A DNA stretch of 64,000 nt from P36-A1 sp049478495 (GCF_049478495.1 NZ_CP168083.1:930001-994000), one strand, 5' to 3'; positions 27,501-34,713 are shown, numbered from the stretch's first letter. The notes: generated by a model not told the origin, from the sequence alone. Translations and numbers: made by a program.

Positions 27501-27968
27501 CATATATTAAACGTTTCAACAATGAATAAAATTTCTGAAACAAGTAGAAGTACAACAGGTAGTTTAGATACAATAGTAATAGTTATTATCATTGCATCTG
27601 GTGCCTTAGCATTTGTCGTATTATATAATTTAAATACGATAAATGTTGCAGAGAGAATAAGAGAACTATCAACAATTAAAGTATTAGGATTTTTTGATAA
27701 TGAAGTTACTATGTATATTTTAAGAGAAAATATCATTCTTACAATACTTGGAATAATATTTGGAATGGGACTAGGAAATATTTTATATCAATTTTTGATA
27801 ACTACAGCAATTTCAAATGCCGGAGTTATGATGATTCCAGATGTTTCAATTTCAAGTTATGCATTAGCTGCAATAGTAACATTCATATTTTCTAGTATAG
27901 TAATGGTAATAGTACATAGAAAACTTATCAAAATTGACATGATAGATGCTTTAAAATCAAATGAATAA
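24570..27968 (+). CDS. FtsX-type ABC permease with long coiled coil
   Basis: In this 1132-residue permease, a first membrane segment (about 17-38) is followed by an extracellular domain and a coiled coil at about 250-590, rich in Lys, Glu, Gln, Asn and Leu. The first FtsX domain lies at about 600-735, with PVFFFLVAVLICLSTMTRM and EKRSEIGTLKALGY. A membrane segment near 770 opens the second half, which ends in another FtsX domain (about 1005-1125, RIRELSTIKVLGF). This layout is known among Bacillota exporters. The substrate is not evident. Confidence 0.92.
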   Translation: MKNAYNKSIFREIKNSLGRFLSIMTIILLGVAIYVGIKSTGPDIKNAVINYYTKYNLMDAKIVSDYGLNDNDLKILKNDDLISEYVATHSLDINLTNQNSVVRILEYNNNSKINKIEVVEGRLPEKANEIALDSEAFIKNENLKIGSEYIIESEKDVVSKIKNTKLKIVGKVDSPLFMDNLSRGTTTVGNGSIDYFAYMNKSNFKMDVYTEIYVKFNNINGIKEYSPEYKKIMNSNNDYLLEIFSNRAKERTNEIKKEALKEFEKPEKKIEDAQIKIDNALDEINKAKAQLNEGKLEYEQGVTDFYKKVDNAQIELNNSKNTLDSNQSILDKNKKELDSSLEKLKQAKKQLDSALKEFKNKNINPKEIKTYEENYKLITQLNNQYNQLLIEVNSYTETISTTNPISNDVLLKWKTIIDTPEMNLISLSPIIEGLLLQPTNKTLLDQLSSSLEQVISITKNNQDDLDKLIKAINKYNTGLKEYNQNNSLLIKNKNKLLKAQKTIDSGYSQVKAGQKELNDLKIAGEKQLQQSKQTIDQNETTIASSEQEIANNQDKLDENKNKIEVEKNKVNEIEKAKYYFSDRTDNPGYSTIGDSVASLDTIAIVFPVFFFLVAVLICLSTMTRMVEEKRSEIGTLKALGYSNLMVAKKFIVYSIIASLAGALLGVAIGSSLLPKIISNSYSMLFKIPSLELIVYPSFTMQAIIISIISTVGAAMFVLGYELRETPANLMRPKAPKLGKKIFLEKIPAIWSRLNFNYKVTFRNLFRYKQRMIMTILGIGGCTALLIVAFALQNSNKYTLVRQFDDVWKYQAIVVTNSDLSEKEQTVLNDKIKKEPGFENMISTFQENVKLYDKDDNKLNVTLLASQNNDLSQYIRLQERVAKKQLNLNDNKAIVTEKIADIYKLKTGDHLNFSDTDGNKYSIEIGGITENYIGNYIYINANYYKTIMNKKLVPNSRLIKLTSTTNQSKFSDSLMKNDHILNVSTMNKISETSRSTTGSLDTIVIVIIIASGALAFVVLYNLNTINVAERIRELSTIKVLGFFDNEVTMYILRENIILTILGIIFGMGLGNILYQFLITTAISNAGVMMIPDVSISSYALAAIVTFIFSSIVMVIVHRKLIKIDMIDALKSNE

Positions 27969-28012
27969 AAAAATAGCTTACTTAGATATTATTTTCTAAG
28001 TAAGCTATTTTT
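27969..28012. terminator. Strong bidirectional terminator
   Basis: AAAAATAGCTTACTTAGA/TCTAAGTAAGCTATTTTT is a perfect 18-bp stem with an 8-nt loop, right after the permease stop. It also faces the convergent gene at 28030. Confidence 0.92.
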
Positions 28013-28029
28013 ATTATAATAAACAACTC

Positions 28030-28275
28030 TTAATTACTATTTGTTATTCTAGTTAGCTCATTCACTAAATCAATTAAACGTACATGTTCAATTTTTCCAA
28101 CATCTTCTTGATTTACTTCTTCATCAGGTAAGTAATATTTAAGTATTGTATCAATTCCACCATCATCATCACTTTTAACAAATCTAATTATTTCTTTTCC
28201 AGGAATATCATTAATTCTAATGTCCTCAAGTAAATTAGCTAATAATAAAGCTACATTGTTATTTTCTTTCATCAT
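28030..28275 (-). CDS. Small hypothetical protein
   Basis: The product has 81 residues from the ATG at 28275. A second ATG directly follows at 28272, and either could be used given AAGGTG just upstream. A longer frame to 28332 exists but has no ribosome-binding site. The protein is acidic and predicted helical, with KSDDDGGIDTILKYYLPDEEV in the middle. No family was recognised. It is convergent with the ABC exporter operon. Confidence 0.6.
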   Translation of the reverse strand: MMKENNNVALLLANLLEDIRINDIPGKEIIRFVKSDDDGGIDTILKYYLPDEEVNQEDVGKIEHVRLIDLVNELTRITNSN

Positions 28276-28338
28276 TTCACCTTCTATATATATGTTCATA
28301 TCTATTATAGACATTATTAAGAAATAATACAAGAAAAA

Positions 28339-28358
28339 AAACGTTATTTAAAACGTTT
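28339..28358 (-). terminator. Small terminator-like hairpin
   Basis: AAACGTT/AACGTTT with a 6-nt loop and a left A-tract that reads as T residues on the minus strand overlaps the stop of the gene at 28357. Confidence 0.55.
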
Positions 28359-28560
28359 AATGTTTACGATATTTATCGAATTGCATATGTATTAAAACAG
28401 GGCATACAATTGCAATTACAGCTTCAAGAATTAGCAAAATTTCATTATATTTAAATGGCGTATCATAAACTTTTACAATACCAAATAAAATCGAGAAAGT
28501 TAAAACATAAAAGCAAACAATAAATAATATTTCTATAAACCAAGAATTAAATTTAAACAT
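28357..28560 (-). CDS. Two-helix small membrane protein
   Basis: This 67-residue protein has two hydrophobic segments (about 8-28 and 38-58) and a basic C-terminal end (QFDKYRKH). This hairpin topology is common among small unassigned membrane proteins. It reads away from comGC, and the 195 bp between the two starts hold the comGC control region. Function unknown. Confidence 0.6.
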   Translation of the reverse strand: MFKFNSWFIEILFIVCFYVLTFSILFGIVKVYDTPFKYNEILLILEAVIAIVCPVLIHMQFDKYRKH

Positions 28561-28711
28561 TTTTACATCCTTTTCCCATCTATCTTTTTAAGTAATGTTT
28601 AAAACATTTCATCTATAATTACACACTAAATATAACACTGTCAATATATAAAAGTCAATATCTTAATTATTATCAAATAATTATTTAACGTTTAATTTAC
28701 ATTTGAAAAAG

Positions 28712-28740
28712 GGAATATTCAAATATTAGTACAATAATTA
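28712..28740 (+). promoter_or_regulatory. Candidate competence promoter of comGC
   Basis: GGAATA stands exactly 44 bp before the comGC ATG, as it does before comGA. An AT-rich hexamer (AATAAT or TAATTA) lies 15-17 bp further. The stretch is only suggestive, but the identical spacing at the two separated com loci is notable. Confidence 0.35.
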
Positions 28741-28755
28741 TATGAGGTGATAAAT

Positions 28756-29061
28756 ATGATAATCGACAAAAAAGGTTTCACAATGCTAGAAATGTTAATA
28801 GTGATCGCAGTGATTGCCTTATTACTTAGCTTAGTTGTACCTAATCTAACAAGTAGACAACAGCTAATTAGTGAAAAAGGATGTGAAGCTTTAAAAGAAA
28901 CAGTAAATGCACAAATTTACATGTATCATGTAGAGCATAAAAAGTATCCTACAGGAATTAGACAATTAATAAATGGCAACTATCTTTCTAATGAGCAAAC
29001 TACTTGTGATAATAATAAGAAAATAGATATTCAAAATAATGTTGCAGTAATTGTTGAATAA
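28756..29061 (+). CDS. comGC: ComGC, major competence pseudopilin
   Basis: ComGC is the main structural pilin of the competence pseudopilus. The ATG at 28756 is chosen over a GTG at 28747, because it leaves the GAGGTGAT ribosome-binding site in place. A class III signal peptide is clear: DKKG then FTMLEMLIVIAVIALL, with cleavage after G7 and the conserved Glu at +5 (E12). At 101 residues it has normal length. It opens a tight operon of five pilin-like genes. Confidence 0.93.
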   Translation: MIIDKKGFTMLEMLIVIAVIALLLSLVVPNLTSRQQLISEKGCEALKETVNAQIYMYHVEHKKYPTGIRQLINGNYLSNEQTTCDNNKKIDIQNNVAVIVE

Positions 29062-29452
29062 GAAAGGCTTTTTAAGTTATGAAGTGTTAATTGTAGTTGC
29101 CTTGCTTGCAATAATAACAAGCTTGAGTACATTTCAAATACTTAACATTGAAAAGGCAATAACAGAAAATGAAGAAGTTAATATATTACATACAAGGTTG
29201 GTGAGTGCAAGGCAACAAGCTATAAATACTAAAACTACAATAGAAATTATTTTTCATAATAAATCAATAAAAATAATAAGCGATATAGATGAAGAAATAG
29301 TATTTAATAACATAAAGTTTATCAATTCTAAAAATTTATATTTTAATAGAAATGGAAATATTAATCAAGGTTATACTATATTATTTGAAAATAGTGGAAT
29401 ACAAAAGAAATTAATATTTTACTTAGGAAGAGGGTATTTTAAAATTGAATAA
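29051..29452 (+). CDS. comGD: ComGD-like minor pseudopilin
   Basis: In this 133-residue protein, the N-terminus NKKGFLSYEVLIVVALLAII is a class III prepilin signal with Gly before the cleavage site and Glu at +5. The soluble part is beta-rich. The start is a TTG (29051 or 29054) inside the end of comGC, as no ATG fits. The order and size match ComGD, a minor pilin needed to initiate the pseudopilus. It overlaps both neighbours, implying translational coupling. Confidence 0.85.
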   Translation: MLNKKGFLSYEVLIVVALLAIITSLSTFQILNIEKAITENEEVNILHTRLVSARQQAINTKTTIEIIFHNKSIKIISDIDEEIVFNNIKFINSKNLYFNRNGNINQGYTILFENSGIQKKLIFYLGRGYFKIE

Positions 29453-29654
29453 TAAAGCATTTGTTCTTTTAGAAAGTATAATAACTATTTTTGCAGTATC
29501 ATTAATAATTACTTTAATGAGTGTTATTTCTAATCAATATATGCCAGAAGTCATTAGTGATAAAGAATATTTAGAAGAAACATTTATCAAAAATAATAGT
29601 TTCAAGAATGGTTGTGATAAAGAATGTTTAATAAAAAAGGTTTTATGGCAATAG
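29445..29654 (+). CDS. comGE: ComGE-like minor pseudopilin, short
   Basis: In 69 residues, the N-terminus NNKAFVLLESIITIFAVSLII is a prepilin signal with Ala replacing the usual Gly before cleavage and Glu at +5. It is shorter than the roughly 115 residues of the Bacillus protein and has only a small soluble tail containing two Cys. The TTG start overlaps comGD, and the end overlaps comGF by 31 bp. The assignment to ComGE is by position. Confidence 0.7.
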   Translation: MNNKAFVLLESIITIFAVSLIITLMSVISNQYMPEVISDKEYLEETFIKNNSFKNGCDKECLIKKVLWQ

Positions 29655-30010
29655 AGATGATGATGTATATTACAATCTCAATACTATGTTTAATTTTACT
29701 GAACTTAATAATAAACCAAACAAAATATATTACAAGAAATCAAAATATTTATATATATCAAAATATTGATATCCTTCAGAATTCATTAATAAAATACAAA
29801 GAAGTAAAAAAATGTTCTCAAGAGCTTATAGAATTAGATGATACAGGAAAGATAATAATAAAAAATAATACTATATATGAAAGTCCTGGTTATTTACCAT
29901 ATTTACAAAACACTGAACATTTAGAATTTATTTGTTACAATGATTATATTAATTTAAAAATCATAAATAATGGAGAATCATATGAAGCTACAATATTTTA
30001 TAAGAAGTAA
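29624..30010 (+). CDS. comGF: ComGF-like minor pseudopilin
   Basis: This 128-residue protein starts with FNKKGFMAIEMMMYITISILCL, a prepilin signal with Gly at -1 and Glu at +5, then a helical stem and a beta-rich domain with two Cys. Size and position match ComGF, which forms a minor pilin complex with ComGD, ComGE and ComGG in Bacillus. The ATG is used, within the end of comGE. Confidence 0.8.
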   Translation: MFNKKGFMAIEMMMYITISILCLILLNLIINQTKYITRNQNIYIYQNIDILQNSLIKYKEVKKCSQELIELDDTGKIIIKNNTIYESPGYLPYLQNTEHLEFICYNDYINLKIINNGESYEATIFYKK

Positions 30011-30368
30011 AAAAGGTAGTGCTAGTATAATTGTAATTGCCTTAGTAAATATAATTCTTTTTCAAACAATGCATGTAAGGTTAATATTCTTAGAAAATAA
30101 ATATTATTTAAATAATGGAATGAAAAATTATAACACCTTTGCATTAGAAAATTTGCTAGTGCAAATGATATATAGTGATCATACAGCTATTATTTTAAAA
30201 AGAAAAGACTTAAACATAACCAGTGATGTAAATAAGATATCAGATGGTTATGAAATAAATATAAAAGTATATATAAAAAAAGAAATTATAAACTATTATG
30301 CTTTATATGATTATGATTGTGATAGTTTACTTCAATTTTATAAAACAAGCACAGAATTGCAATCATAA
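29982..30368 (+). CDS. comGG: ComGG-like minor pseudopilin
   Basis: The product has 128 residues from the ATG at 29982; a further ATG at 29970 would add four residues. The start MKLQYFIRSKKGSASIIVIALVNIIL carries the Gly and a hydrophobic helix but lacks Glu at +5, as ComGG and GspK-like pilins often do. These cap the tip of the pseudopilus. It is the last gene of the pilin operon. The family assignment rests on position and topology. Confidence 0.75.
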   Translation: MKLQYFIRSKKGSASIIVIALVNIILFQTMHVRLIFLENKYYLNNGMKNYNTFALENLLVQMIYSDHTAIILKRKDLNITSDVNKISDGYEINIKVYIKKEIINYYALYDYDCDSLLQFYKTSTELQS

Positions 30369-30442
30369 CTAATAATTAGTTTCAAATATCTAAAAAAAAT
30401 GCTAAGATTAAGTTAAACAAGATTATATAAGGAGGATTTACT

Positions 30443-31255
30443 ATGATACTATATGAAGTTAGTGCATTTACAAGAAATGGTGTAGGTGGAAATCTTGCAG
30501 GTGTCGTTTTAGAACACAAATTAAATAATGATGAAATGCAAGAAATTGCTTTTAAAGCAGCTTATAGTGAGACTATATTTTTAACGATGCTTGAGAATAA
30601 TATATACAAAGTACAATATTTTACACCAACAGAACAAATTGATTTTTGTGGACATGCTTCTTTAGCTGCAGCATACCTATTGTTTAAAAACAACCAAGAC
30701 TGCAACAAAATTGAATTCATTACTAATAATGACAACATTTTTATAGAAATGATTAATCAAAAAATCTATATGAAAATGCCTACTATCAATTATTTAACTA
30801 ATTTAGATAAAAAAGAAATCCAAAACATTTTTAAAATAGAAGAACATAATATTATCAATAATCCTAAAATAGTGGAAACAGGAATTGCAGATGTTATGGT
30901 AAGAGTAGATAGTTTAAAAACATTACAAAACTTAGATATTAACTTTGAAAAAATCAAACAGTATTCTAATAAGTTAAATGTTACAGGTATACATGTACTT
31001 GCAATTTCAAAAGGTAAATATTATGTCAGAAATTTTGCACCCGCAGTTGGCATAAATGAAGAAAGTGCTACTGGAACATCAAATGCAGGAATGTATGCTT
31101 ATTTACTATTTACTAATACCATTACAATAGATGATGAAGTATCATTTTTACAAGGTGATCTACTTGATCAACCTAGTACAATAAAAGCTACTTATCATAA
31201 CGATAATATATGGATAAGTGGTGAGTGTAGTATAAAAAATAGTTTAAAGTTATAA
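30443..31255 (+). CDS. PhzF-family isomerase-like protein
   Basis: This 270-residue protein has the PhzF two-domain fold. The start motif is EVSAFTRNGVGGNLAGVV, the probable catalytic Glu lies in YSETIFL near residue 46, QIDFCGHASLAA is the first-domain signature, and the matching second-half motif is EESATGTSNAGM. Family members act as isomerases in secondary metabolism, but most, as here, have unknown substrates. It is monocistronic, with AAGGAGG before the ATG and its own terminator. Confidence 0.93.
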   Translation: MILYEVSAFTRNGVGGNLAGVVLEHKLNNDEMQEIAFKAAYSETIFLTMLENNIYKVQYFTPTEQIDFCGHASLAAAYLLFKNNQDCNKIEFITNNDNIFIEMINQKIYMKMPTINYLTNLDKKEIQNIFKIEEHNIINNPKIVETGIADVMVRVDSLKTLQNLDINFEKIKQYSNKLNVTGIHVLAISKGKYYVRNFAPAVGINEESATGTSNAGMYAYLLFTNTITIDDEVSFLQGDLLDQPSTIKATYHNDNIWISGECSIKNSLKL

Positions 31256-31294
31256 AATAACCTCTACTGGCTTTTAGCTAGTAGAGGTTATTTT
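31254..31294. terminator. Strong bidirectional terminator
   Basis: AAAATAACCTCTACT/AGTAGAGGTTATTTT with an 11-nt loop separates the PhzF gene from the convergent gene at 31295. Confidence 0.9.
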
Positions 31295-32242
31295 TCATCT
31301 TCTTTTTTTGTATTTGTTTTTTAATTTCTTTTGTGAAGGCTTTTTAACTGAATTACTAGATTGACTTTTTTTAGAGTAATCATCAGCAACTTTTGCAACA
31401 AGTTGTTGTTCATTATTAGAATTTGTATTTGAAAAAGTAGTGTTTGAAACATCTAGTTTACTAGTAGAATTTTCATTGTCTGTTTCACTTACAACTTTTT
31501 TATCTAATTTATTTGAATCATATGTTTTTAAAAACTCTTTTTTAGCATCTCTTACAGCTTTTGCAGCTTGTAATTCATCATAAGACATCCAATCACATAC
31601 TTCATTGATATCATACATTTGCGTATTTAAATTTTTAGAAACATTATCTTCAAATTCATTAAAGTCTCCAATATTTTTATCGTATAATTCAGTAATTTTT
31701 TTATCTATATTTGTATTGCTTGTATTAGTTTTCTCATCAATGTTTTTAAGATGTTTAGCGTCATTAGAAATATACTTTATTTCTTCATCAATAATTTGGC
31801 TAGTTTGCAATTTATTGATCTCTTTAAAGTTAGAATGTAAATTTGAAACTACATATTCTATTTGATCTTGATTTAATTTATTCATCAAATCGATTGCTTC
31901 AGTTATTTCACTATTAAGTAGCACATATATCTTTTTTTGAAGAATTATATCAAATATGTCACATACCTCTTTTACATTTTCAACATTAACATCTTCTACT
32001 TCTTTACCATCATATTCGAAAGTAGTATAGCTTTCAATAGAATTATCATAGTTGTTATAGTATACAAAATATAAACTATAACTTACATTTTCTTCCATTA
32101 AATGTTTTGCTAACATTACACCATAATTATTTTTAAAACGGTATTTGTATATTTCATCATGTACTAAACCATCAGTAATAGATATTGTTTCAATTATATA
32201 TTCATCATATCTTTCAATACAATTATTATTTTTCTCATTCAT
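31295..32242 (-). CDS. Hypothetical protein with basic low-complexity tail
   Basis: In this 315-residue protein, the first 160 residues look globular and mixed helix and strand, rich in Tyr, Asn and Glu (for example SYSLYFVYYNNYDNSIESYT). The rest is charged and low in complexity with many Asn, Ser, Asp and Lys, ending in a strongly basic KKPSQKKLKNKYKKRR. The tail could bind nucleic acid or membrane lipids. The stop is TGA, which is rare here. No family was recognised; it may be a lineage-specific gene. Confidence 0.65.
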   Translation of the reverse strand: MNEKNNNCIERYDEYIIETISITDGLVHDEIYKYRFKNNYGVMLAKHLMEENVSYSLYFVYYNNYDNSIESYTTFEYDGKEVEDVNVENVKEVCDIFDIILQKKIYVLLNSEITEAIDLMNKLNQDQIEYVVSNLHSNFKEINKLQTSQIIDEEIKYISNDAKHLKNIDEKTNTSNTNIDKKITELYDKNIGDFNEFEDNVSKNLNTQMYDINEVCDWMSYDELQAAKAVRDAKKEFLKTYDSNKLDKKVVSETDNENSTSKLDVSNTTFSNTNSNNEQQLVAKVADDYSKKSQSSNSVKKPSQKKLKNKYKKRR

Positions 32243-32315
32243 GTATATGCCTCCAATATAGTCTTCTATTTCTAAAAGGGATAAGTATATTATAACATAA
32301 GAAAAGGCAAACTTC

Positions 32316-32579
32316 TTAAAGCATGCCTATTCTTGCACAAATACAATATTCAGTATTTTCATCATATAATTGTAAATCAGCTGGGCTTGGAGCTTGCCTT
32401 ACACGTGGCTTTTCAAAGTTTTCGATAAAAGAAAGTAACATCCACTGTATATATAAGGCTTTTAAATCGAAACTTTTATAAAAAAGCCATATATTATATA
32501 AATCAATCTTTAAATCATTACAATTATTTTTTTGATATGCCATAACTTCCATACGATCATATTTTTCTTTATCATACAT
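32316..32579 (-). CDS. Small hypothetical protein
   Basis: The product has 87 residues from the ATG at 32579, chosen over a GTG at 32591 because GGTGATAG precedes it at good spacing. It is helical and aromatic-rich (NIWLFYKSFDLKALYIQWM), with a C-terminal part containing RQAPSPADLQL and two Cys. It could associate with membranes but has no true transmembrane segment. Unknown family. Confidence 0.55.
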   Translation of the reverse strand: MYDKEKYDRMEVMAYQKNNCNDLKIDLYNIWLFYKSFDLKALYIQWMLLSFIENFEKPRVRQAPSPADLQLYDENTEYCICARIGML

Positions 32580-32634
32580 TTCTATCACCAATTAGATTGT
32601 ATACCTTATTGTTACATTATCAATGTATGTAATA

Positions 32635-32874
32635 TTATAATTTTTTTAAATATTTAATTAATTCATTTTTCATTTTTTTGATACTCATCTCTTCATAATC
32701 ATTAAAAAATAATTGGTCTTTATTAAAGTAATAATCAATAATAGGATAATAAATTTCTTGATCAACCATAATCTTATCACCTCTAATGACATAGACATAA
32801 TCACTTAAGTCTAATTCTAGATCATTAACTTCTAATTCAAATTCATGTAGAGTATTTTGATAATCAACTAACAT
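32635..32874 (-). CDS. Small acidic hypothetical protein
   Basis: This 79-residue protein is Asp/Glu/Tyr rich (LEVNDLELDLSDYVYVIRG) with a short basic C-terminal end. It is separated by one base from the stop of the membrane-protein gene at 32876, so the two are very probably co-transcribed and translationally coupled. The function is unknown; a cytoplasmic partner of that membrane protein is possible. Confidence 0.55.
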   Translation of the reverse strand: MLVDYQNTLHEFELEVNDLELDLSDYVYVIRGDKIMVDQEIYYPIIDYYFNKDQLFFNDYEEMSIKKMKNELIKYLKKL

Positions 32875-32875
32875 C

Positions 32876-33262
32876 TTATTTATTTAAATTACTAACATAA
32901 GGTAAAATGAAAAGCATAACTGAAAATATACCAAGTACCATAAAAATAAAAGTTTTTCTTTTGTTGTAAGGCTTTAATAAAATACCTGTTATTGTTAATA
33001 GTATTCCAAAAATTAAACTGTGAATAAATAATGCTCCTACAAGAAATAGAATTGATAATAGTGTATAAAAACCTTCTTTATCATGAGTATAGGCTTTTAT
33101 TTTATTGTTTAACGATGATGATTTTGGTTCTAGTACTTCAACTAAAGAAGGTTCACTGTTACTAGTATCTTTCTTTTTAATTATTTTTTTAGGATTTTTC
33201 ATTTCAGGATTACTGTTAACAATATCTTGTAATGAAGATTGGTCTTGATTCTTTTTTTCCAT
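32876..33262 (-). CDS. Hypothetical membrane protein with charged N-terminus
   Basis: In 128 residues, the first about 65 are hydrophilic, with KKIIKKKDTSNSEPS. Two or three membrane segments follow at about 65-83, 82-98 and 105-122. The long soluble N-terminus followed by a membrane hairpin suggests a cytoplasmic interaction domain. It is upstream of, and coupled to, the small acidic gene at 32635, and divergent from the mini-primase gene. No family was recognised. Confidence 0.6.
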   Translation of the reverse strand: MEKKNQDQSSLQDIVNSNPEMKNPKKIIKKKDTSNSEPSLVEVLEPKSSSLNNKIKAYTHDKEGFYTLLSILFLVGALFIHSLIFGILLTITGILLKPYNKRKTFIFMVLGIFSVMLFILPYVSNLNK

Positions 33263-33340
33263 AAGTTGTGCTCCTTTGGTTGTATTGTCATTTTATTTTA
33301 TCATTATTTTCCATACAATAAAAGATTTCATTTATAATTA

Positions 33341-33367
33341 GGATAATTTTTTGAAAATGCATATTAT
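33341..33367 (+). promoter_or_regulatory. Possible com-like promoter of the mini-primase gene
   Basis: TTAGGATAAT places GGATAA 43 bp before the chosen ATG, with TATTAT at the same 15-bp distance seen between GGAATA and TAATAT at comGA. One base differs from the com motif. Weak evidence only. Confidence 0.25.
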
Positions 33368-33383
33368 AAATGAGGTGATAAAG

Positions 33384-34292
33384 ATGGATAATACTTTTAG
33401 AAAAGCTTATTTTAAAAGTTATTTAATAAAATCAGGAATAAATATAAAAAAACATTTTATATGTATTAATTCAAAACACAAAGATCGAAACCCATCAATG
33501 TTTTTTTATAGTAATTCAAATATTGTCTATTGCTTTGGTTGTAGGCAATATTATGATTTTATAAGCTATGTTATGATCACAAACAAATGTGATTATTATA
33601 GTGCACTTAGAATTATTGATCTATTTATAATATATGAAGCCAAAAATGAAGTTAAAAAAGTCAAAGTAGTATCTAAAAAGATTAATTATGATTTAATACA
33701 ACATAAAAAATATGTTTTAAATGTAGAAAAGTGTAAATATCTTAAAAAAAGAGGCATCGCATTTCAAATAGCTAAAGAAAACAATATTGGTTACAATAAA
33801 ATAAGTAAAGAAATATTAATACCTACATATTATCCTAATAAATCATTACTTATAAAAAATACATCCGATAATAAATACTACTACAAAAAGAATCACTTAG
33901 CTTCATTGACATATAATTTAAATATAAATGCAAACAATATCATTTACATTACTGAAGGTATCTTTGATGCTTTGTCATTTGCAAGTTTAGATAAGAATTA
34001 TATCTGTTTAAATGGTCTTTCAACAATAAATTACTTAGAGCAATTCATTGTAAAAATAAGCAGTGTTCACCAATATGAATTAGTAATTGCTCTTGATAAT
34101 GATCCTAGTGGTCTAAACGCTACTAAAATCATAAAAAATATTTGTCTAAAACATAAAATAAATTTCTCATTCATTAATATAGACCCTTATAAAGACATAA
34201 ATGAAATATTTATTAAAGATTTACAAGGCTTAGTTAAAAGTATAATGAACAGTGAAAAAGCATTAGAAATAATAAAAACTAGCAAATGCTAG
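33384..34292 (+). CDS. CHC2 zinc-finger and Toprim mini-primase
   Basis: This 302-residue stand-alone DnaG-like protein starts at the ATG at 33384 (GAGGTGAT before it). A CHC2-type zinc finger has C27, H32, C50 and C53, with C-x4-H in place of the usual C-x2-H. A primase-like middle follows: YLKKRGIAFQIAKENNIGY (about 119-137). The Toprim domain keeps E191 in YITEGIFDALSF and D238/D240 in ALDNDPSG. The C-terminal helicase-binding domain of DnaG is absent. Such proteins occur in phages and plasmids, but no phage genes are near. The role is open. Confidence 0.85.
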   Translation: MDNTFRKAYFKSYLIKSGINIKKHFICINSKHKDRNPSMFFYSNSNIVYCFGCRQYYDFISYVMITNKCDYYSALRIIDLFIIYEAKNEVKKVKVVSKKINYDLIQHKKYVLNVEKCKYLKKRGIAFQIAKENNIGYNKISKEILIPTYYPNKSLLIKNTSDNKYYYKKNHLASLTYNLNINANNIIYITEGIFDALSFASLDKNYICLNGLSTINYLEQFIVKISSVHQYELVIALDNDPSGLNATKIIKNICLKHKINFSFINIDPYKDINEIFIKDLQGLVKSIMNSEKALEIIKTSKC

Positions 34293-34299
34293 TTTTTTT
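34274..34299. terminator. Terminator of the mini-primase gene
   Basis: AAAAACTAGC/GCTAGTTTTT with loop AAAT and an extended T-run overlaps the gene's stop codon and faces the convergent gene at 34298. Confidence 0.85.
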
Positions 34300-34612
34300 A
34301 ATCAACATCAATCCAATTTAAAGTATCAATATCATCATAATTCATGTTGTTATGTGCAATAACTTCTACTTCTGCATTATTATTCACATCCACATTAGAA
34401 AAATCAATGTTTTCAAGTACAATATTTGAAATAGCCTTAAAAAACACTTCATTACTTTGATCTTGTCCTATTTCAACAATATTTAAAAATATGTTATATA
34501 AATTATCATCACTATTAAGAGATGATTTTACTGTTTTTTCAATATTCAATTCAAATTCATCAACATCAAATTCATTTTCTAACATAAATTGTTTACGTGT
34601 TATTTTCTTCAT
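34298..34612 (-). CDS. Acidic hypothetical protein
   Basis: This 104-residue protein is strongly acidic and Asn-rich, with a basic start (MKKITRKQF). The C-terminal half has IVLENIDFSNVDVNNNAEVE. It has a full promoter and an AGGAGGT ribosome-binding site, so it looks well expressed. It is convergent with the mini-primase. Highly acidic small proteins can mimic DNA or bind basic partners, but nothing specific is recognised. Confidence 0.65.
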   Translation of the reverse strand: MKKITRKQFMLENEFDVDEFELNIEKTVKSSLNSDDNLYNIFLNIVEIGQDQSNEVFFKAISNIVLENIDFSNVDVNNNAEVEVIAHNNMNYDDIDTLNWIDVD

Positions 34613-34639
34613 AAAAGACCTCCTTTATTTATTTAATAT

Positions 34640-34668
34640 AATATAACCTAATTATTAAACTTATGCAA
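34640..34668 (-). promoter_or_regulatory. Promoter of the acidic protein gene
   Basis: On the minus strand TTGCAT, a 17-bp spacer and TATATT lie about 28-56 bp before the ATG at 34612, a good sigma-A match. Confidence 0.7.
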
Positions 34669-34686
34669 TAAGATATTTTAAAAGTA

Positions 34687-34713
34687 GAAAAAGTCCTATT
34701 ACAGGACTTTTTC
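34687..34713. terminator. Perfect hairpin, probable bidirectional terminator
   Basis: GAAAAAGTCCT/AGGACTTTTTC is an 11-bp perfect stem with loop ATTAC. No gene ends here on either strand, so it would end a transcript not covered by any coding gene. Confidence 0.65.
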
